DNA of 64,000 nucleotides, from positions 1 through 64,000 of the forward strand of contig JAJQBS010000071.1 of the NCBI GenBank assembly GCA_021203145.1. Direction: 5' to 3'. Of the stretch, positions 24,752-34,965 are shown one piece after another; positions within the stretch are counted from its first letter, which is position 1, and each line of letters opens with the position of its first letter. The position numbers and the translations under genes were made by a program. Under the pieces are notes generated by a model that saw nothing but the letters and a program-made list of their open reading frames with translations, searched no databases and was not told the DNA's origin. Source of the DNA: Lachnospiraceae bacterium. GTDB taxonomy: Bacteria > Bacillota > Clostridia > Lachnospirales > Lachnospiraceae.

Positions 24752-26839
24752 CTAGAACAATAGTCTTACTTCTTTGATAATCTCCAGGATGTCATTCGCC
24801 ACCTGCGCGATCAGAGTCGCCAGCAGCATCAGGACAAAGCAGATCAAAAGCAGCGCCACCGCCGAGAGAATCAGAGAAGCCACGTTCTTTGTAAAGCTGT
24901 ACTGATTCACCATGATCGTCCCGATGAACATATAGAAGAAGAAGAGCACCATGCCAAGCACGAACAGCGCGCTGACCAGGGCCGCCTCATCCTCCGAGAC
25001 GCAGTTGGAGAGGAATGTGCCGATCGCGTAGAGCCAGCAGGCCGGGTAGAGGGAGTAACCCACCACCTTGGTCACATGCACCAGCTTGCCTTTGCCGGAA
25101 AGCAGCACACCGACCGCCCAGTTGCCGAAGATAAACGCGACATAAGGAAGAATCGCGCTGCCCACGATCAGAGGCACGTTTACATTGTCAATATCCACAA
25201 AGGACACCAGGAACCCTGTGTAGCGGTATTTAATCAGGCTGATCCAGCCAAACACGATGATCACGATGATGCTGAACGCCAGGGAACCGTCGTCATAATA
25301 CTTCACGTCGTCAAACGCCTTGAACGGGCTCGACATCATGTAGCCAGGCCACTTGAACATCGTATCCTTCAGCTTTCGCCCTGCCACGGCCGCTTTCGAA
25401 TTGGAAGGCACCGCCGGGTGGAACCTCCGGTAGATCTTCCAGGCGACCATCAGCAGAATCAGCACGACGATCACCGCCAGGATTTTTCCGACATTCGCCT
25501 CCATCCACTCGCCCGACACCTTGGAAAACGCGCTGGAATAATAAGAACGGTCGCCGCCGATCTTGAAGTTTTCCATCGCCGCCTCGTACTCGCCAATGCG
25601 CATCTGGTATTTTCCAAGCCCCAGATTTGCATAATAGAAGTTGCTGTTGATGTCCAGTACCTGCTGCCAGTATTCGGCCGCAGTCTCATAATCGTAGTCC
25701 GACTGCGCGTCCAGGCCGGCATTGATCAGGGCGCCGTAGGTCGTCGGTGTAAACACTTCAATCGACTGATAGACGATGTCCGCCACCAGGATCTTGTCCC
25801 CCATAAAGCAGATGCTCACCGGGGAGGAAAGAGAGCCTTCGCCATTGCCCGAGCCGCCCAGTTCATACATCAGATAGCCGTCGCTGCTGTAGACAAAGAT
25901 ACGAGAGCGGTTGGAATCCAGCACCGCAAATCTGCCGTCGTCCGCCACCGCGATCTGCGTCAGGTTGGAGGTCGAGGTCTCACTCTCATAGTCGCCCATC
26001 GGAGATACCTCAAACTCGCCCACCGTCAGACAGTCCTCGCCGGAGGAATTCAGCTTTTTCACCGGCTGCTCCTCGTCCGACCCTGACACGCACGCGAAGA
26101 TGAATCCGTCCTCGTCAATCGCCAGATCAGAGTAGGTCGTCGGCAGCCACAGCTCGCTTCGGGAGAGCTGCTCATCCGTCGCGATGGATCTCCAGAAGAG
26201 CTCCCACGCCGTATAGGTCACCTCAGTCGCGCCCACATAGCGGTTGAAATTCCCGTCCGGATCCAGCTCTGCGAAGCCCTCGTAGCAGTTCGCGATCAGC
26301 ACATAGATACGTCCCACACTGTCCACCACCAGCTTTTTCGGCCGGTAGGTAACGGTCAGGCCGATGCAATTCGGATCGCCCAGGGCCCTCACATACTCGT
26401 AATTCTCGTCAAACTCGATAATCTCGCCCATTGCCTGCTCACAGATGTAAATGTGCTCATCCTCTGTGACATAGATGCCGGTCGGAGCGCTGATCGTGCT
26501 TTCCGTTCCGTCCTCACGGGTATAGTCTGTAATATAAGTAACATTCTCAAATTCACTGTCCGTGATAATGATGCGGCCGTTCATGATAATGTAGACCTTG
26601 TCATTCCGGTAGAAGACACCAGAGACACTCGCCATACCGTCCAGCCCCAGGTCCGACGCGTAAACCGTTCGCTCCAGCTCGTACGCGTCCGGAGCCGCCA
26701 CAACGTTGCCCCAGATGTCGTAGGAATAGGAACCGGTGGCCGCATCCGCCACGGTGCCGGTCAGAAGGACCGCGCACAGCACGAGAGAAAGCCCGAGAAG
26801 GCACTTATTCCAAATATTTCTTATTCTTTGCATACGCAC
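24752..26839 (-). CDS. Exported NHL/TPR-like protein with C-terminal YIP1-like membrane domain
   Basis: Signal peptide; beta-propeller-like repeats (GSGNGEGSLSSPVSICFMGDKILVADIVYQSIEVF), TPR-like stretch, then multiple C-terminal TM helices. Confidence 0.65.
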   Translation of the reverse strand: MRMQRIRNIWNKCLLGLSLVLCAVLLTGTVADAATGSYSYDIWGNVVAAPDAYELERTVYASDLGLDGMASVSGVFYRNDKVYIIMNGRIIITDSEFENVTYITDYTREDGTESTISAPTGIYVTEDEHIYICEQAMGEIIEFDENYEYVRALGDPNCIGLTVTYRPKKLVVDSVGRIYVLIANCYEGFAELDPDGNFNRYVGATEVTYTAWELFWRSIATDEQLSRSELWLPTTYSDLAIDEDGFIFACVSGSDEEQPVKKLNSSGEDCLTVGEFEVSPMGDYESETSTSNLTQIAVADDGRFAVLDSNRSRIFVYSSDGYLMYELGGSGNGEGSLSSPVSICFMGDKILVADIVYQSIEVFTPTTYGALINAGLDAQSDYDYETAAEYWQQVLDINSNFYYANLGLGKYQMRIGEYEAAMENFKIGGDRSYYSSAFSKVSGEWMEANVGKILAVIVVLILLMVAWKIYRRFHPAVPSNSKAAVAGRKLKDTMFKWPGYMMSSPFKAFDDVKYYDDGSLAFSIIVIIVFGWISLIKYRYTGFLVSFVDIDNVNVPLIVGSAILPYVAFIFGNWAVGVLLSGKGKLVHVTKVVGYSLYPACWLYAIGTFLSNCVSEDEAALVSALFVLGMVLFFFYMFIGTIMVNQYSFTKNVASLILSAVALLLICFVLMLLATLIAQVANDILEIIKEVRLLF

Positions 26840-26842
26840 CTC

Positions 26843-27769
26843 TCATTCTTTCATACCAGATGTCGCCATGGTCGATACCACGTTGTTCTGCATAAACAGG
26901 AACACGATGAGCGGCACAAGGAACATCACAACAGAAGCTGCCGCAGAGATGCCCGCGTAAGAGCTGCCCACGCCGCTGATCTTACCGTTCGCGAGCTGCT
27001 GTACGACGTACGCGAAGCCCTTCTTCGACTCGGTATAGATAAACTTGTCGCCGGTGTTGGTCCAGAAGCTCTGGAACACCAGGATGAACGCGGTCACGAG
27101 CGCCGGCTTTACGATCGGCATCACGACGGAAAAATGAATCTTGACATAGCCTGCCCCGTCCAGCTGCGCCGCTTCCAGCAGAGCGTCCGGGATCTGCTCC
27201 ATAAAGTTTTTCATCAGGTACAGTCCCAGCGTCGAAGCGAAGCCGGGGATAATGATCGCCCACTGCGTGTCCAGCATGCCAAGGCTGGCGATGGTCAGGA
27301 AGTTCGGGATCATGGTGACTGTCGCGTTAAACATAAGAGAATACACGATCAGCTGATTGATAAACCCGGATCCCGGGAACTTGTACTTCGCCAGAGGGAA
27401 CGCGCACAGGGAGGCCAGCAGAATATGGCCTGCCGAGCCGATCACCACGACGAACAGGGAGTTGAACAGGGATCTCGTCACCGGAACCACTGTATTCGCC
27501 AGGACATTGATGAAGTCGCGATAGTTGTCCAGCGTCGGGTTGGACACCAGAATCCTCGGCGGGAAGATGAACATCTCGTTCATCGGCTTCAGGGACTGGC
27601 TTAACATGTACACTACAGGAAAGAAGAACGCCACGCCGATGATCAGAAGAAACAGGCCAAGGATCACATTGCCCCAGAAGCTTCTGCTGGACTTCTTGAC
27701 GAACGGCGTCGTGTCCGTCACTGCTTTCCTGTCATAATACCTCTTTTTTAATTTCGCTACGAATTCCAT
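26843..27769 (-). CDS. Carbohydrate ABC transporter permease (second pair)
   Basis: LLEAAQLDGAGYVKIHFSVVMPIVKPALVT EAA loop. Confidence 0.9.
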   Translation of the reverse strand: MEFVAKLKKRYYDRKAVTDTTPFVKKSSRSFWGNVILGLFLLIIGVAFFFPVVYMLSQSLKPMNEMFIFPPRILVSNPTLDNYRDFINVLANTVVPVTRSLFNSLFVVVIGSAGHILLASLCAFPLAKYKFPGSGFINQLIVYSLMFNATVTMIPNFLTIASLGMLDTQWAIIIPGFASTLGLYLMKNFMEQIPDALLEAAQLDGAGYVKIHFSVVMPIVKPALVTAFILVFQSFWTNTGDKFIYTESKKGFAYVVQQLANGKISGVGSSYAGISAAASVVMFLVPLIVFLFMQNNVVSTMATSGMKE

Positions 27770-27787
27770 TATCGTCCCTCCTTCCCG

Positions 27788-28717
27788 TCACGTTCCAACC
27801 TTGCGGATGAACTTCTGAATCAACAGGTTGCACACAATCATCAGGACGAACAGAACGACCGCGATCGCGGAAGCGTAGCCCATCTCCATACGGATGGAGC
27901 CGTAGTCGTTCAGATGGTTGACGATCGTATGGGACGCGTAGTTCGGGCTCGGGAATCCCACCAGGGAGTCGCCGACGCTGCCTACGGAGAGGGAGCTCGT
28001 GATCGTCATGACCGCGCCGAACAGAAGCTGTGGCTTCATGTTCGGGAGTGTGATGTACCACAGCTCCTGCCAGCGGTTGCGGATGCCGTCGATCGCGGCC
28101 GCCTCATACTGGGACTCGTCCACGCCCTTCATACCTGCGACAAAGGACAAAAAACCCACGCCGCAGCTCATCCACAGGGACGCCAGGATCACGACGATGA
28201 TGACGTAGTCCGAATCGGACAGCCACAGGATCGCCTCCTGCGTAATTCCCAGGTTTTTCAGAAGCGCGTTCAGATAACCGTTGCTGTCGTTGGAAAAAAT
28301 CTGGGTAAACACCGCGATCACCGCGGTACCTGCCATACTCGGTGCGTAGAAGATCACGGTGAGGACCGTCCCCAGCGTGTGGGGGAGCTCATTGATCATC
28401 CACGCAAGGAGGAAGGACAGGATGTATCCTCCCGGACCCACGATCACGGCGATGATCAGCGTATTCTTGATCGCCGTAATGAAAATAGAGTCATTCAGGA
28501 AAAGCTTGTAATAATTCTGAAGGCCGACAAAATTCGCCTTCTCCAGTACGTTGTAATCCGTGAAACTGAACCAGATCGCCTTTAACACCGGGTAGACAAC
28601 GAACACCGCGAACAGAATCATAAAGGGTGCGATCATTGCGTACAGGGGGATGCTGCGCTTTGCGTCTCTGGCTGTCAGCTCCATCTTTCTTTTCAATGTC
28701 ATTTTATTTGCTGCCAT
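27788..28717 (-). CDS. Sugar ABC transporter permease (second pair)
   Basis: YEAAAIDGIRNRWQELWYITLPNMKPQLLFG EAA loop. Confidence 0.9.
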   Translation of the reverse strand: MAANKMTLKRKMELTARDAKRSIPLYAMIAPFMILFAVFVVYPVLKAIWFSFTDYNVLEKANFVGLQNYYKLFLNDSIFITAIKNTLIIAVIVGPGGYILSFLLAWMINELPHTLGTVLTVIFYAPSMAGTAVIAVFTQIFSNDSNGYLNALLKNLGITQEAILWLSDSDYVIIVVILASLWMSCGVGFLSFVAGMKGVDESQYEAAAIDGIRNRWQELWYITLPNMKPQLLFGAVMTITSSLSVGSVGDSLVGFPSPNYASHTIVNHLNDYGSIRMEMGYASAIAVVLFVLMIVCNLLIQKFIRKVGT

Positions 28718-28735
28718 ATGTACCTCCCTCCCCCT

Positions 28736-31684
28736 TTATTCTGCCGTGTTCAGGCCGAACTCGGTCCGCTTCGACGTGATTTCTTCATTGATATCATCAA
28801 TCTTCAGGTACAGAGTGTCTACCGGATCCACGCTTTCCGTCACAACTGTGACAAATGCGTCACGGATGGTACGTCCCGTGATGTAACCACCGGGGATCTG
28901 CGGCTCTCCCTTCAGATCATCCAGAAGTGAAAGGACTACTTCCTTAAAGGTCTCGTTCAGGCTGCCGTTCGCGATCGCGTCCACATTGGCCACCGGGAAT
29001 TCGGCTGCCTCGCCGTCCTCCGCCTTGAGTTCCATGGAGTAGCTGCTCTGCGTGTCCTCGCTGGTCCACCATTTCAGGAACTCCCACGCCTCGTCCGTCA
29101 TGCCGTCCTGTTCGACCGATGTCGATACGATGAAGCAGGTACTGATCATGGCCGCCGCCGTATGGTCTACTGTGCCGTCCTCCTGCTCGGTGCCAGGGAT
29201 CTTCGCGATCGACCACTTGCCGGAAATCTCCGGAGCGGACAGGTTCAGAGAGTTTACATAGGTGTAGTCCACCACCATCACCGGAATCTCGCCGGTGCGG
29301 AAACGGGTCACGAGGTTCACGGAATATTCCAGGCCCTGGTTGGTATAATACTCGGTCCACTCCTTGAAAACCTTCATCTCATCCACGCCGTCAAGCAATG
29401 TGCTAGTATTGTCTTCGGAATACAGCTCATATCCCTGCTGGTAAAGCATGGAGAGGAAAATCTGGTTCACCGCGATGGTCGTGGAGCTCGTGCTGCCGCC
29501 GAGGGTCAGGTACTCGTTGCTGCCCAGGTATACGCTCATGTTTTCCGCTTCCAGATACGGAATCAGGGCAATCAGGTCGTCCCAGGTCTCCGGCACATCC
29601 AGCCCCAGGGATTCCAGGACGTCGATGCGGTAAATCATGACCGGGAAGGAGAGCTGATCCGGAAGTCCGTATACGCCGCCCTCATATTCGAGCATGGAGC
29701 GCACGCCCTCCGGGAATCTTTCAAACACTTCCTCAAAGTCTTCGAACTGTGTCAGGTCATATGCCGCATTGCGGTATGCGAAGTTCGTCGGCTGACTGTA
29801 GCTGGACTGGAGCACCACATCCGGACCCTGCCCCGCCACCGTGGACGGAAGTACCGTATCCGCGCTGACCATGCTGAGGTTCACCTCGTAGTCGCTGTCG
29901 GCAAACTCGGCGTTCACCAGCTTCTGAATGATGTCATACTCGCTCCGGGTATCGACGGTCACCCACACGTCCAGCTCCTGTTTCTCGGTGCTGTCGTCGG
30001 TCTCGCTCGCGTGCACCTTAAAATCGTTGGTAAAGGAGCCGAGGAACGCGTTCCACGCGTGTGCCATCTGCGCAAGCACGGTGCCGTTCGCCGCCGGAAG
30101 CTCATAGCCGTTTCCGGTCACTACCAGGTAATCCAGCTCGAGCGGAATGTCATTGACACTGTTTACCCAGTCGCCGAGGGCGGAAAGCTTGTCGCTGAAG
30201 TCGGACAGATATTTCGCGATATTATCCGGCTTGTCGATCAGGATGATCATGGTATTCATCAGATCGACCACGCTCGAGGTCTTGTTTGAAGAGTCCATAC
30301 TCTCGCCGAACATCTCCACCACGTCGTTCAGGCGGGTGTACTCCTCAAGCAGGACTTCTTCCATATCTTCTACGTAGGTCGTGATGCTGTAATCGCGGTA
30401 AATATCCGGATCCGTGCCGGTCACGGCCGTAATCTCGCGGTACAGGTTGTTCAGATTGTTCACGCTCTCTGTCGCCAGATCCACCGCCTCCGCCAGGTCG
30501 CCCAGCGTCGCCGTCAGCGTGATCGTATTGTCCCCCGCCTCAAGGTAGAAATAATAATCCTGGTCGTCATCCCCAAGATAGCCGATCTGCCAGTCCGGCG
30601 CATAGTCGAAGTCGATCTGCGCGGCCTCCTCAAACGGAAGCTCTCCGTTGATCGTCAGATATCTGGAGGAATAAAACCCTCTGTTCAGGTACTGCTTGTA
30701 GCGGATGGCGATCCTGTACAGGCCGCTCTCCTCCACCGTTACTGTCCAGGTCATGCTCTGTCCTTCGCTGTCCCAGTTGTCCCCGCCGATCGTATTGTAT
30801 ACGATGTAGGTCGCGTGGTACGGCTGTGTCGCGGCTGAGGTACGGTCATTATTCGGAGAAAGGGAAGAGGTGGATTTCACCGTCGTATCCTCCGCCTGAA
30901 TCACGATCGCCCCGTCCTCCATATCCGCCAGGCTGATCTCTTCTGCGTCTTCATAGTAAGCCAGGTACTCTTCATAGGTGAGTACGCTGCTCGCCGGAAC
31001 CAGTGAAACACTCGAGATACCCAGTGTAGACTGGACGGACTCGAGAGTCACCGTGTTGATCCCTTCTTCAAAATAAAACATATAGCTGCCCAGGGTATCG
31101 CAGTCTGTCGACTCGATATAGGCAACTCCCGGGCCTTCCTCCTGCACCTGCGCCGGCGCGGCCTGGTTGCCGTCGGTATTATTCAGCCAGTCCTTATTTT
31201 CATCCACCCACAGGCGGTTGATCGTCAGATCCTCGCAGTCGTCAAACGGCAGCTCGCCGTTGATATAAAGATTGCGCAGGATACTCTGCGTGCTGGAGGT
31301 GTCCGGGTAGTACGCAAGCTGAATATGATAATAGCCGGCCTCTTCCACATCAAAAGACCAGGTGATGGTTCCTTTCTCACCTGTCCACACGATGTCGCCG
31401 TCTTCGGAGATCTCGTCCAGATCCTCCTCCTCATATTCACCCGCGCTTACGGTGATCGTCTTTGCACTGTCGCTCACATAAGCGTCCCCACATTCCTCAA
31501 TGTAATCGTCATAGGTGACGGTATCCGAGGAAGTGTAGTTTACCTGCAGCGCAAGGACTTCCTCCCGGGTCTGGGCATAATCGTCCGCGGACGCGAGCCT
31601 TAACGCCACGATCGCCACAACAATCAGCACTGCCAGGATGGCTATATTACGAATGCGCGCTCTCTGCTGCTTTTTCTTTTTCAC
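28736..31684 (-). CDS. Membrane-anchored extracellular solute-binding protein with N-terminal carbohydrate-binding-like domains
   Basis: 982 aa; N-terminal TM helix IAILAVLIVVAIVAL; two CBM6-like beta modules with WSFDVEEAGYYHIQLAYYPD / WTVTVEESGLYRIAIRYKQY; C-terminal half is SBP family 1-like (YDIIQKLVNAEFADSDYEVNLSMVS...GPDVVLQSS...YGLPDQLSFPVMIYRIDVLESLGLDVPETWDDL). Confidence 0.8.
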   Translation of the reverse strand: MKKKKQQRARIRNIAILAVLIVVAIVALRLASADDYAQTREEVLALQVNYTSSDTVTYDDYIEECGDAYVSDSAKTITVSAGEYEEEDLDEISEDGDIVWTGEKGTITWSFDVEEAGYYHIQLAYYPDTSSTQSILRNLYINGELPFDDCEDLTINRLWVDENKDWLNNTDGNQAAPAQVQEEGPGVAYIESTDCDTLGSYMFYFEEGINTVTLESVQSTLGISSVSLVPASSVLTYEEYLAYYEDAEEISLADMEDGAIVIQAEDTTVKSTSSLSPNNDRTSAATQPYHATYIVYNTIGGDNWDSEGQSMTWTVTVEESGLYRIAIRYKQYLNRGFYSSRYLTINGELPFEEAAQIDFDYAPDWQIGYLGDDDQDYYFYLEAGDNTITLTATLGDLAEAVDLATESVNNLNNLYREITAVTGTDPDIYRDYSITTYVEDMEEVLLEEYTRLNDVVEMFGESMDSSNKTSSVVDLMNTMIILIDKPDNIAKYLSDFSDKLSALGDWVNSVNDIPLELDYLVVTGNGYELPAANGTVLAQMAHAWNAFLGSFTNDFKVHASETDDSTEKQELDVWVTVDTRSEYDIIQKLVNAEFADSDYEVNLSMVSADTVLPSTVAGQGPDVVLQSSYSQPTNFAYRNAAYDLTQFEDFEEVFERFPEGVRSMLEYEGGVYGLPDQLSFPVMIYRIDVLESLGLDVPETWDDLIALIPYLEAENMSVYLGSNEYLTLGGSTSSTTIAVNQIFLSMLYQQGYELYSEDNTSTLLDGVDEMKVFKEWTEYYTNQGLEYSVNLVTRFRTGEIPVMVVDYTYVNSLNLSAPEISGKWSIAKIPGTEQEDGTVDHTAAAMISTCFIVSTSVEQDGMTDEAWEFLKWWTSEDTQSSYSMELKAEDGEAAEFPVANVDAIANGSLNETFKEVVLSLLDDLKGEPQIPGGYITGRTIRDAFVTVVTESVDPVDTLYLKIDDINEEITSKRTEFGLNTAE

Positions 31685-31716
31685 GCCATCAGTCCTTCCG
31701 TTATCATAGTAGAAAA

Positions 31717-31752
31717 CGGCTGTGGCCCGCTGTTTCGAGCAGCCACAGCCGT
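31717..31752 (-). terminator. Rho-independent-terminator-like hairpin between two solute-binding-protein genes
   Basis: Perfect 10-bp stem CGGCTGTGGC/GCCACAGCCG followed on the minus strand by TTTTCT. Confidence 0.65.
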
Positions 31753-31940
31753 ATATTTTATAGAAGCAATTTTCTTACGCCCATTGTCGGCACAATCTGG
31801 CTTTTAAATATGCCAGGTTACTCTTTCGTTCCTTTCCGGCCAGTCCGAGAAACGGATTCCGCCGTTTGTGCAAAATCATTTTCCGATCCCGGATAAACCA
31901 GACCAGAAGTCATCGCCGTGCCAGGGCGATCAGAACCGTC

Positions 31941-33365
31941 TTAGTCTACAAGTCCCAGATCCTGCATATTCGCAAGGCCGGAATTGTAATAGCTCTCCGC
32001 GGTACTCCGTGCATCCTGGCCTTCCGCGAGAACATCCGCCGCGAAGCTCCAGATATCTACAACACCCGCATCGTCGAATGTCTTCGCCCAGTCAAAGGTC
32101 ACTCTGGTGTGGCCCCAGTCATACAGCTCGTAGTCTTCTACTGTGCAGAAGCTTCTCACTGTACCAGCCTCGAAACCGATCTCAGCCTCTTCGCCGGCCT
32201 GCTCTGCTTCCCACGCTGCATACATCGCCGTTGCTCCGGACGGATTGCAGAGATCGTTGTAATCCTTCGCGATCATGAACAGTGTGATGTCGTCGATGCC
32301 GGTCCTCTCAGCCGCGTCGCTGATCACAACTGTCGGGCTCCAATAAGCCTGCGCGATCTTGTAGGTGTCACTCAGAGTCGTGTAGTCGCCGTCGCAGGTC
32401 ACGTTGCTGCCCCATGGCCAGTAAACGATACCGAACTCGCCGATGGAATCCTGCAGACCGGACAGCTGCCACATCTCAACCATGGTCATTACATAAGAAG
32501 TATTCAGATCAGAGGTGCCGTACGGAACGCTGATGCTGGTATCACCATTCTCATCCGTGGAAACCTCCATCGGAGCCGCCAGGCCAAGCTCAATCAGCTG
32601 GGTGTAGAATTCCATCGCCTCGATGTAGTTCTCATCCGTGATGCCGATCGTACCGTCAGAATTCACAGCCTCAACGCCGTTCGCGCTGCCCGCCATGGTC
32701 GCCCAGTGGAAATAGTGGGTGGAAATCGGATATACGCCGTCCGGAAGCTTCGCCTTCAGCTCGGTCAGATACTCGATGCAGTCGTCATAGCTCCACTCGC
32801 CCGCGAGGAACTTCTCGGTCGGCGTCACATCCATACCGATCTCCTCAAGGTAATCGCGGCTGTACACCAGCATGTAGGTGTCGCCGATGTTGTCAAAGGT
32901 AAGGCCGTATACATTGCCCTGCCAGGTAACTGCGTCCGTGTAAAGGGAACCAACCTGAAGCTGCTCATAGGTGTCTGTGATATCAGCGATGTAGCCGCCG
33001 CCGATCAGGGCGATCAGAGCGTCCATGTCAGCCGCCAGGATATCCACGCAGCCCTCGCCGCTCGTCAGAGAAGAAATGATAATGTCAGACTCATTGTATC
33101 CGTCGTAGCCCTCCGGATAGGTGTACTGAAGTACGATATTGTACTTCTCCTCAACCTGCGCCGCATAGTCCAGATAAACGGTGTTGTCATCCGTGGAATC
33201 CGGATCCAGCTTGTTCCAGTTGCCGCCGTAAACCTTTACGACCTGTCCTCCGAAGTCATAACTCTCTTCCTCCGCAGAAGCCGTGATCATGCCGGTCGTC
33301 AGACTGGCGATCATGCCCGCCGTGATTGCAAGACTCAGTGCCTTCTTAAGCGTTGTTTTTTTCAT
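31941..33365 (-). CDS. Extracellular solute-binding protein (sugar type)
   Basis: Signal peptide MKKTTLKKALSLAITAGMIASLTTGMITASAEE; IIISSLTSGEGCVDILAADMDALIALIGGGYIADITD SBP pattern; GGAGGAAA RBS just upstream. Confidence 0.82.
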   Translation of the reverse strand: MKKTTLKKALSLAITAGMIASLTTGMITASAEEESYDFGGQVVKVYGGNWNKLDPDSTDDNTVYLDYAAQVEEKYNIVLQYTYPEGYDGYNESDIIISSLTSGEGCVDILAADMDALIALIGGGYIADITDTYEQLQVGSLYTDAVTWQGNVYGLTFDNIGDTYMLVYSRDYLEEIGMDVTPTEKFLAGEWSYDDCIEYLTELKAKLPDGVYPISTHYFHWATMAGSANGVEAVNSDGTIGITDENYIEAMEFYTQLIELGLAAPMEVSTDENGDTSISVPYGTSDLNTSYVMTMVEMWQLSGLQDSIGEFGIVYWPWGSNVTCDGDYTTLSDTYKIAQAYWSPTVVISDAAERTGIDDITLFMIAKDYNDLCNPSGATAMYAAWEAEQAGEEAEIGFEAGTVRSFCTVEDYELYDWGHTRVTFDWAKTFDDAGVVDIWSFAADVLAEGQDARSTAESYYNSGLANMQDLGLVD

Positions 33366-33631
33366 CCTATTTCCTCCTTCACATTGTTGCTTAACATTAT
33401 GGTGAACATAACGTAACACGTATTTCCTCCTTTGTCAAGCAGTTTCTGTCATTTTCGATTATTTCCCCCAAAATTTCTTAAAATCTTTTGTGTGTTTTTT
33501 CCGATAAATTTCCCCGGCCGAAAAATATGCACGGAAAATTATTTGTTTTTTGGGAAAATCCGCCAAAAATTTTTTAATGAAAACGTTGTTTAACAATTGT
33601 GACAAAATTGTGAAACATTTATCTGTAATTG

Positions 33632-34918
33632 TCAGTCTTTCAGGGCTGCCTGCCGGAATTCGACCGGCACATACCTGATCCCGATGCCCGCGGTCTCATT
33701 CAGATAGATGTTCGGCCCATGAAAGACGGGACCGCCCTCATAGGGATCTTCCGCACACAGGGACGGCCCGTCGAGGTCGGCCATCGTGACGCAGCTCCTC
33801 GCCGCCGCCAGATGGACGCCTGCGCTCACGGAGACCTTGCTCTCCAGCATGCAGCCGATCATGCATTTCACCTGATGACGGTCTGCCAGATCGCAGATCC
33901 GCTGTGCCTGATAGAGTCCGCCTGTCTTCATCAGTTTAATATTGATCAGGTCTGCCGCGTGCTCCTCAATCACTCGCTCAGCTTCTTCATAAGAAAACAC
34001 ACCCTCATCCGCCAGAATCGGCGTACCGACCGCGTTCGTCACCGCCTTCAATCCACGGAAATCATGGCAGGAGAGAGGCTGCTCGACCAGCTCAACAGCA
34101 AGATCCGCATCCTCCATCGCACGGATGGTGGAGATCGCCTCCTCTTTTGTCCAGCCCTGGTTCGCGTCGACGCGCAGCACCACATCCGGGCCGACCGCCC
34201 GGCGGATCGCACGCACACGCTCCACGTCCTTCGCGCCGCCCTTGCCAACCTTGATCTTCAGAATCCGGAATCCGTCTTTGATCGCCCGCAGGCTGTCGGA
34301 AACCATCTTCTCCGTCTCATCTACGCTGATTGTAATGTCGGTCTCAACCACGGGCGGAAAATCGCGGGCACTCCCCATAGAACTTTTCGCGTCTCCCTTT
34401 TTCGAAGCGATACCCCCTGTCGACAGCGGAGCCTTTCCATACGGTTCGTTCTCAAACGGCATTGCTTTCGGGCACGCCTTATCTTTCAGGGAGTCACATC
34501 CCTGCTCTCCTTTTTCCCCACAAGAAGTCTTCTCTGCGCATCTATCTTTCAGCACCTGGTACAGCGGCCTCCCCATCTGCTTCGCGTACAGATCATACAG
34601 CGCGATATCCACCGCCGCCTTCGCGGAGGTATTCTTCGCGATAGACTTCTCCATTTTTTCCATCACTGCATCCAGATCGAGCAAGTCCATCCCCAGGATA
34701 GCCGGTGCGATATAGCTACAGATCGCCGCCTCGATGGATTCCTTCGTATCTCCCGTAATCACTGCTGTAGGCGGCGCCTCGCCAAACCCGACGCTGCCAT
34801 TCTCCGCCGTAATCCTCACAATCAGGTCATTGATACAGTCCACCGTCCGCAACGCCGTGCGAAACGGAGTCACCAGCGGAATACGGATGTATCCGATCTC
34901 TATTTTCTGGATTTTCAT
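33632..34918 (-). CDS. Enolase-superfamily dipeptide epimerase (L-Ala-D/L-Glu epimerase-like)
   Basis: FRILKIKVGKGG (KxK), VVLRVDANQGWTKEEA, VELVEQPLS, PILADEGVFSYEEAERVI, INIKLMKTGG motifs. Confidence 0.85.
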   Translation of the reverse strand: MKIQKIEIGYIRIPLVTPFRTALRTVDCINDLIVRITAENGSVGFGEAPPTAVITGDTKESIEAAICSYIAPAILGMDLLDLDAVMEKMEKSIAKNTSAKAAVDIALYDLYAKQMGRPLYQVLKDRCAEKTSCGEKGEQGCDSLKDKACPKAMPFENEPYGKAPLSTGGIASKKGDAKSSMGSARDFPPVVETDITISVDETEKMVSDSLRAIKDGFRILKIKVGKGGAKDVERVRAIRRAVGPDVVLRVDANQGWTKEEAISTIRAMEDADLAVELVEQPLSCHDFRGLKAVTNAVGTPILADEGVFSYEEAERVIEEHAADLINIKLMKTGGLYQAQRICDLADRHQVKCMIGCMLESKVSVSAGVHLAAARSCVTMADLDGPSLCAEDPYEGGPVFHGPNIYLNETAGIGIRYVPVEFRQAALKD

Positions 34919-34965
34919 AAAAAGCCTCCCCTCAGAAGTTGACTATTGTTTCTGCGCCTTCATTT

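Noticed and set aside
31866-33416. 516-aa plus-strand ORF spanning the whole sugar SBP gene
   Set aside because: Mirror ORF of a real SBP with signal peptide and RBS; its translation is Arg/His/Val-rich with no family signature.
33578-33591. tgaaaacgttgttt as a CcpA cre site upstream of the sugar SBP
   Set aside because: Matches only part of the cre consensus (end mismatches) in an AT-rich stretch; insufficient support.
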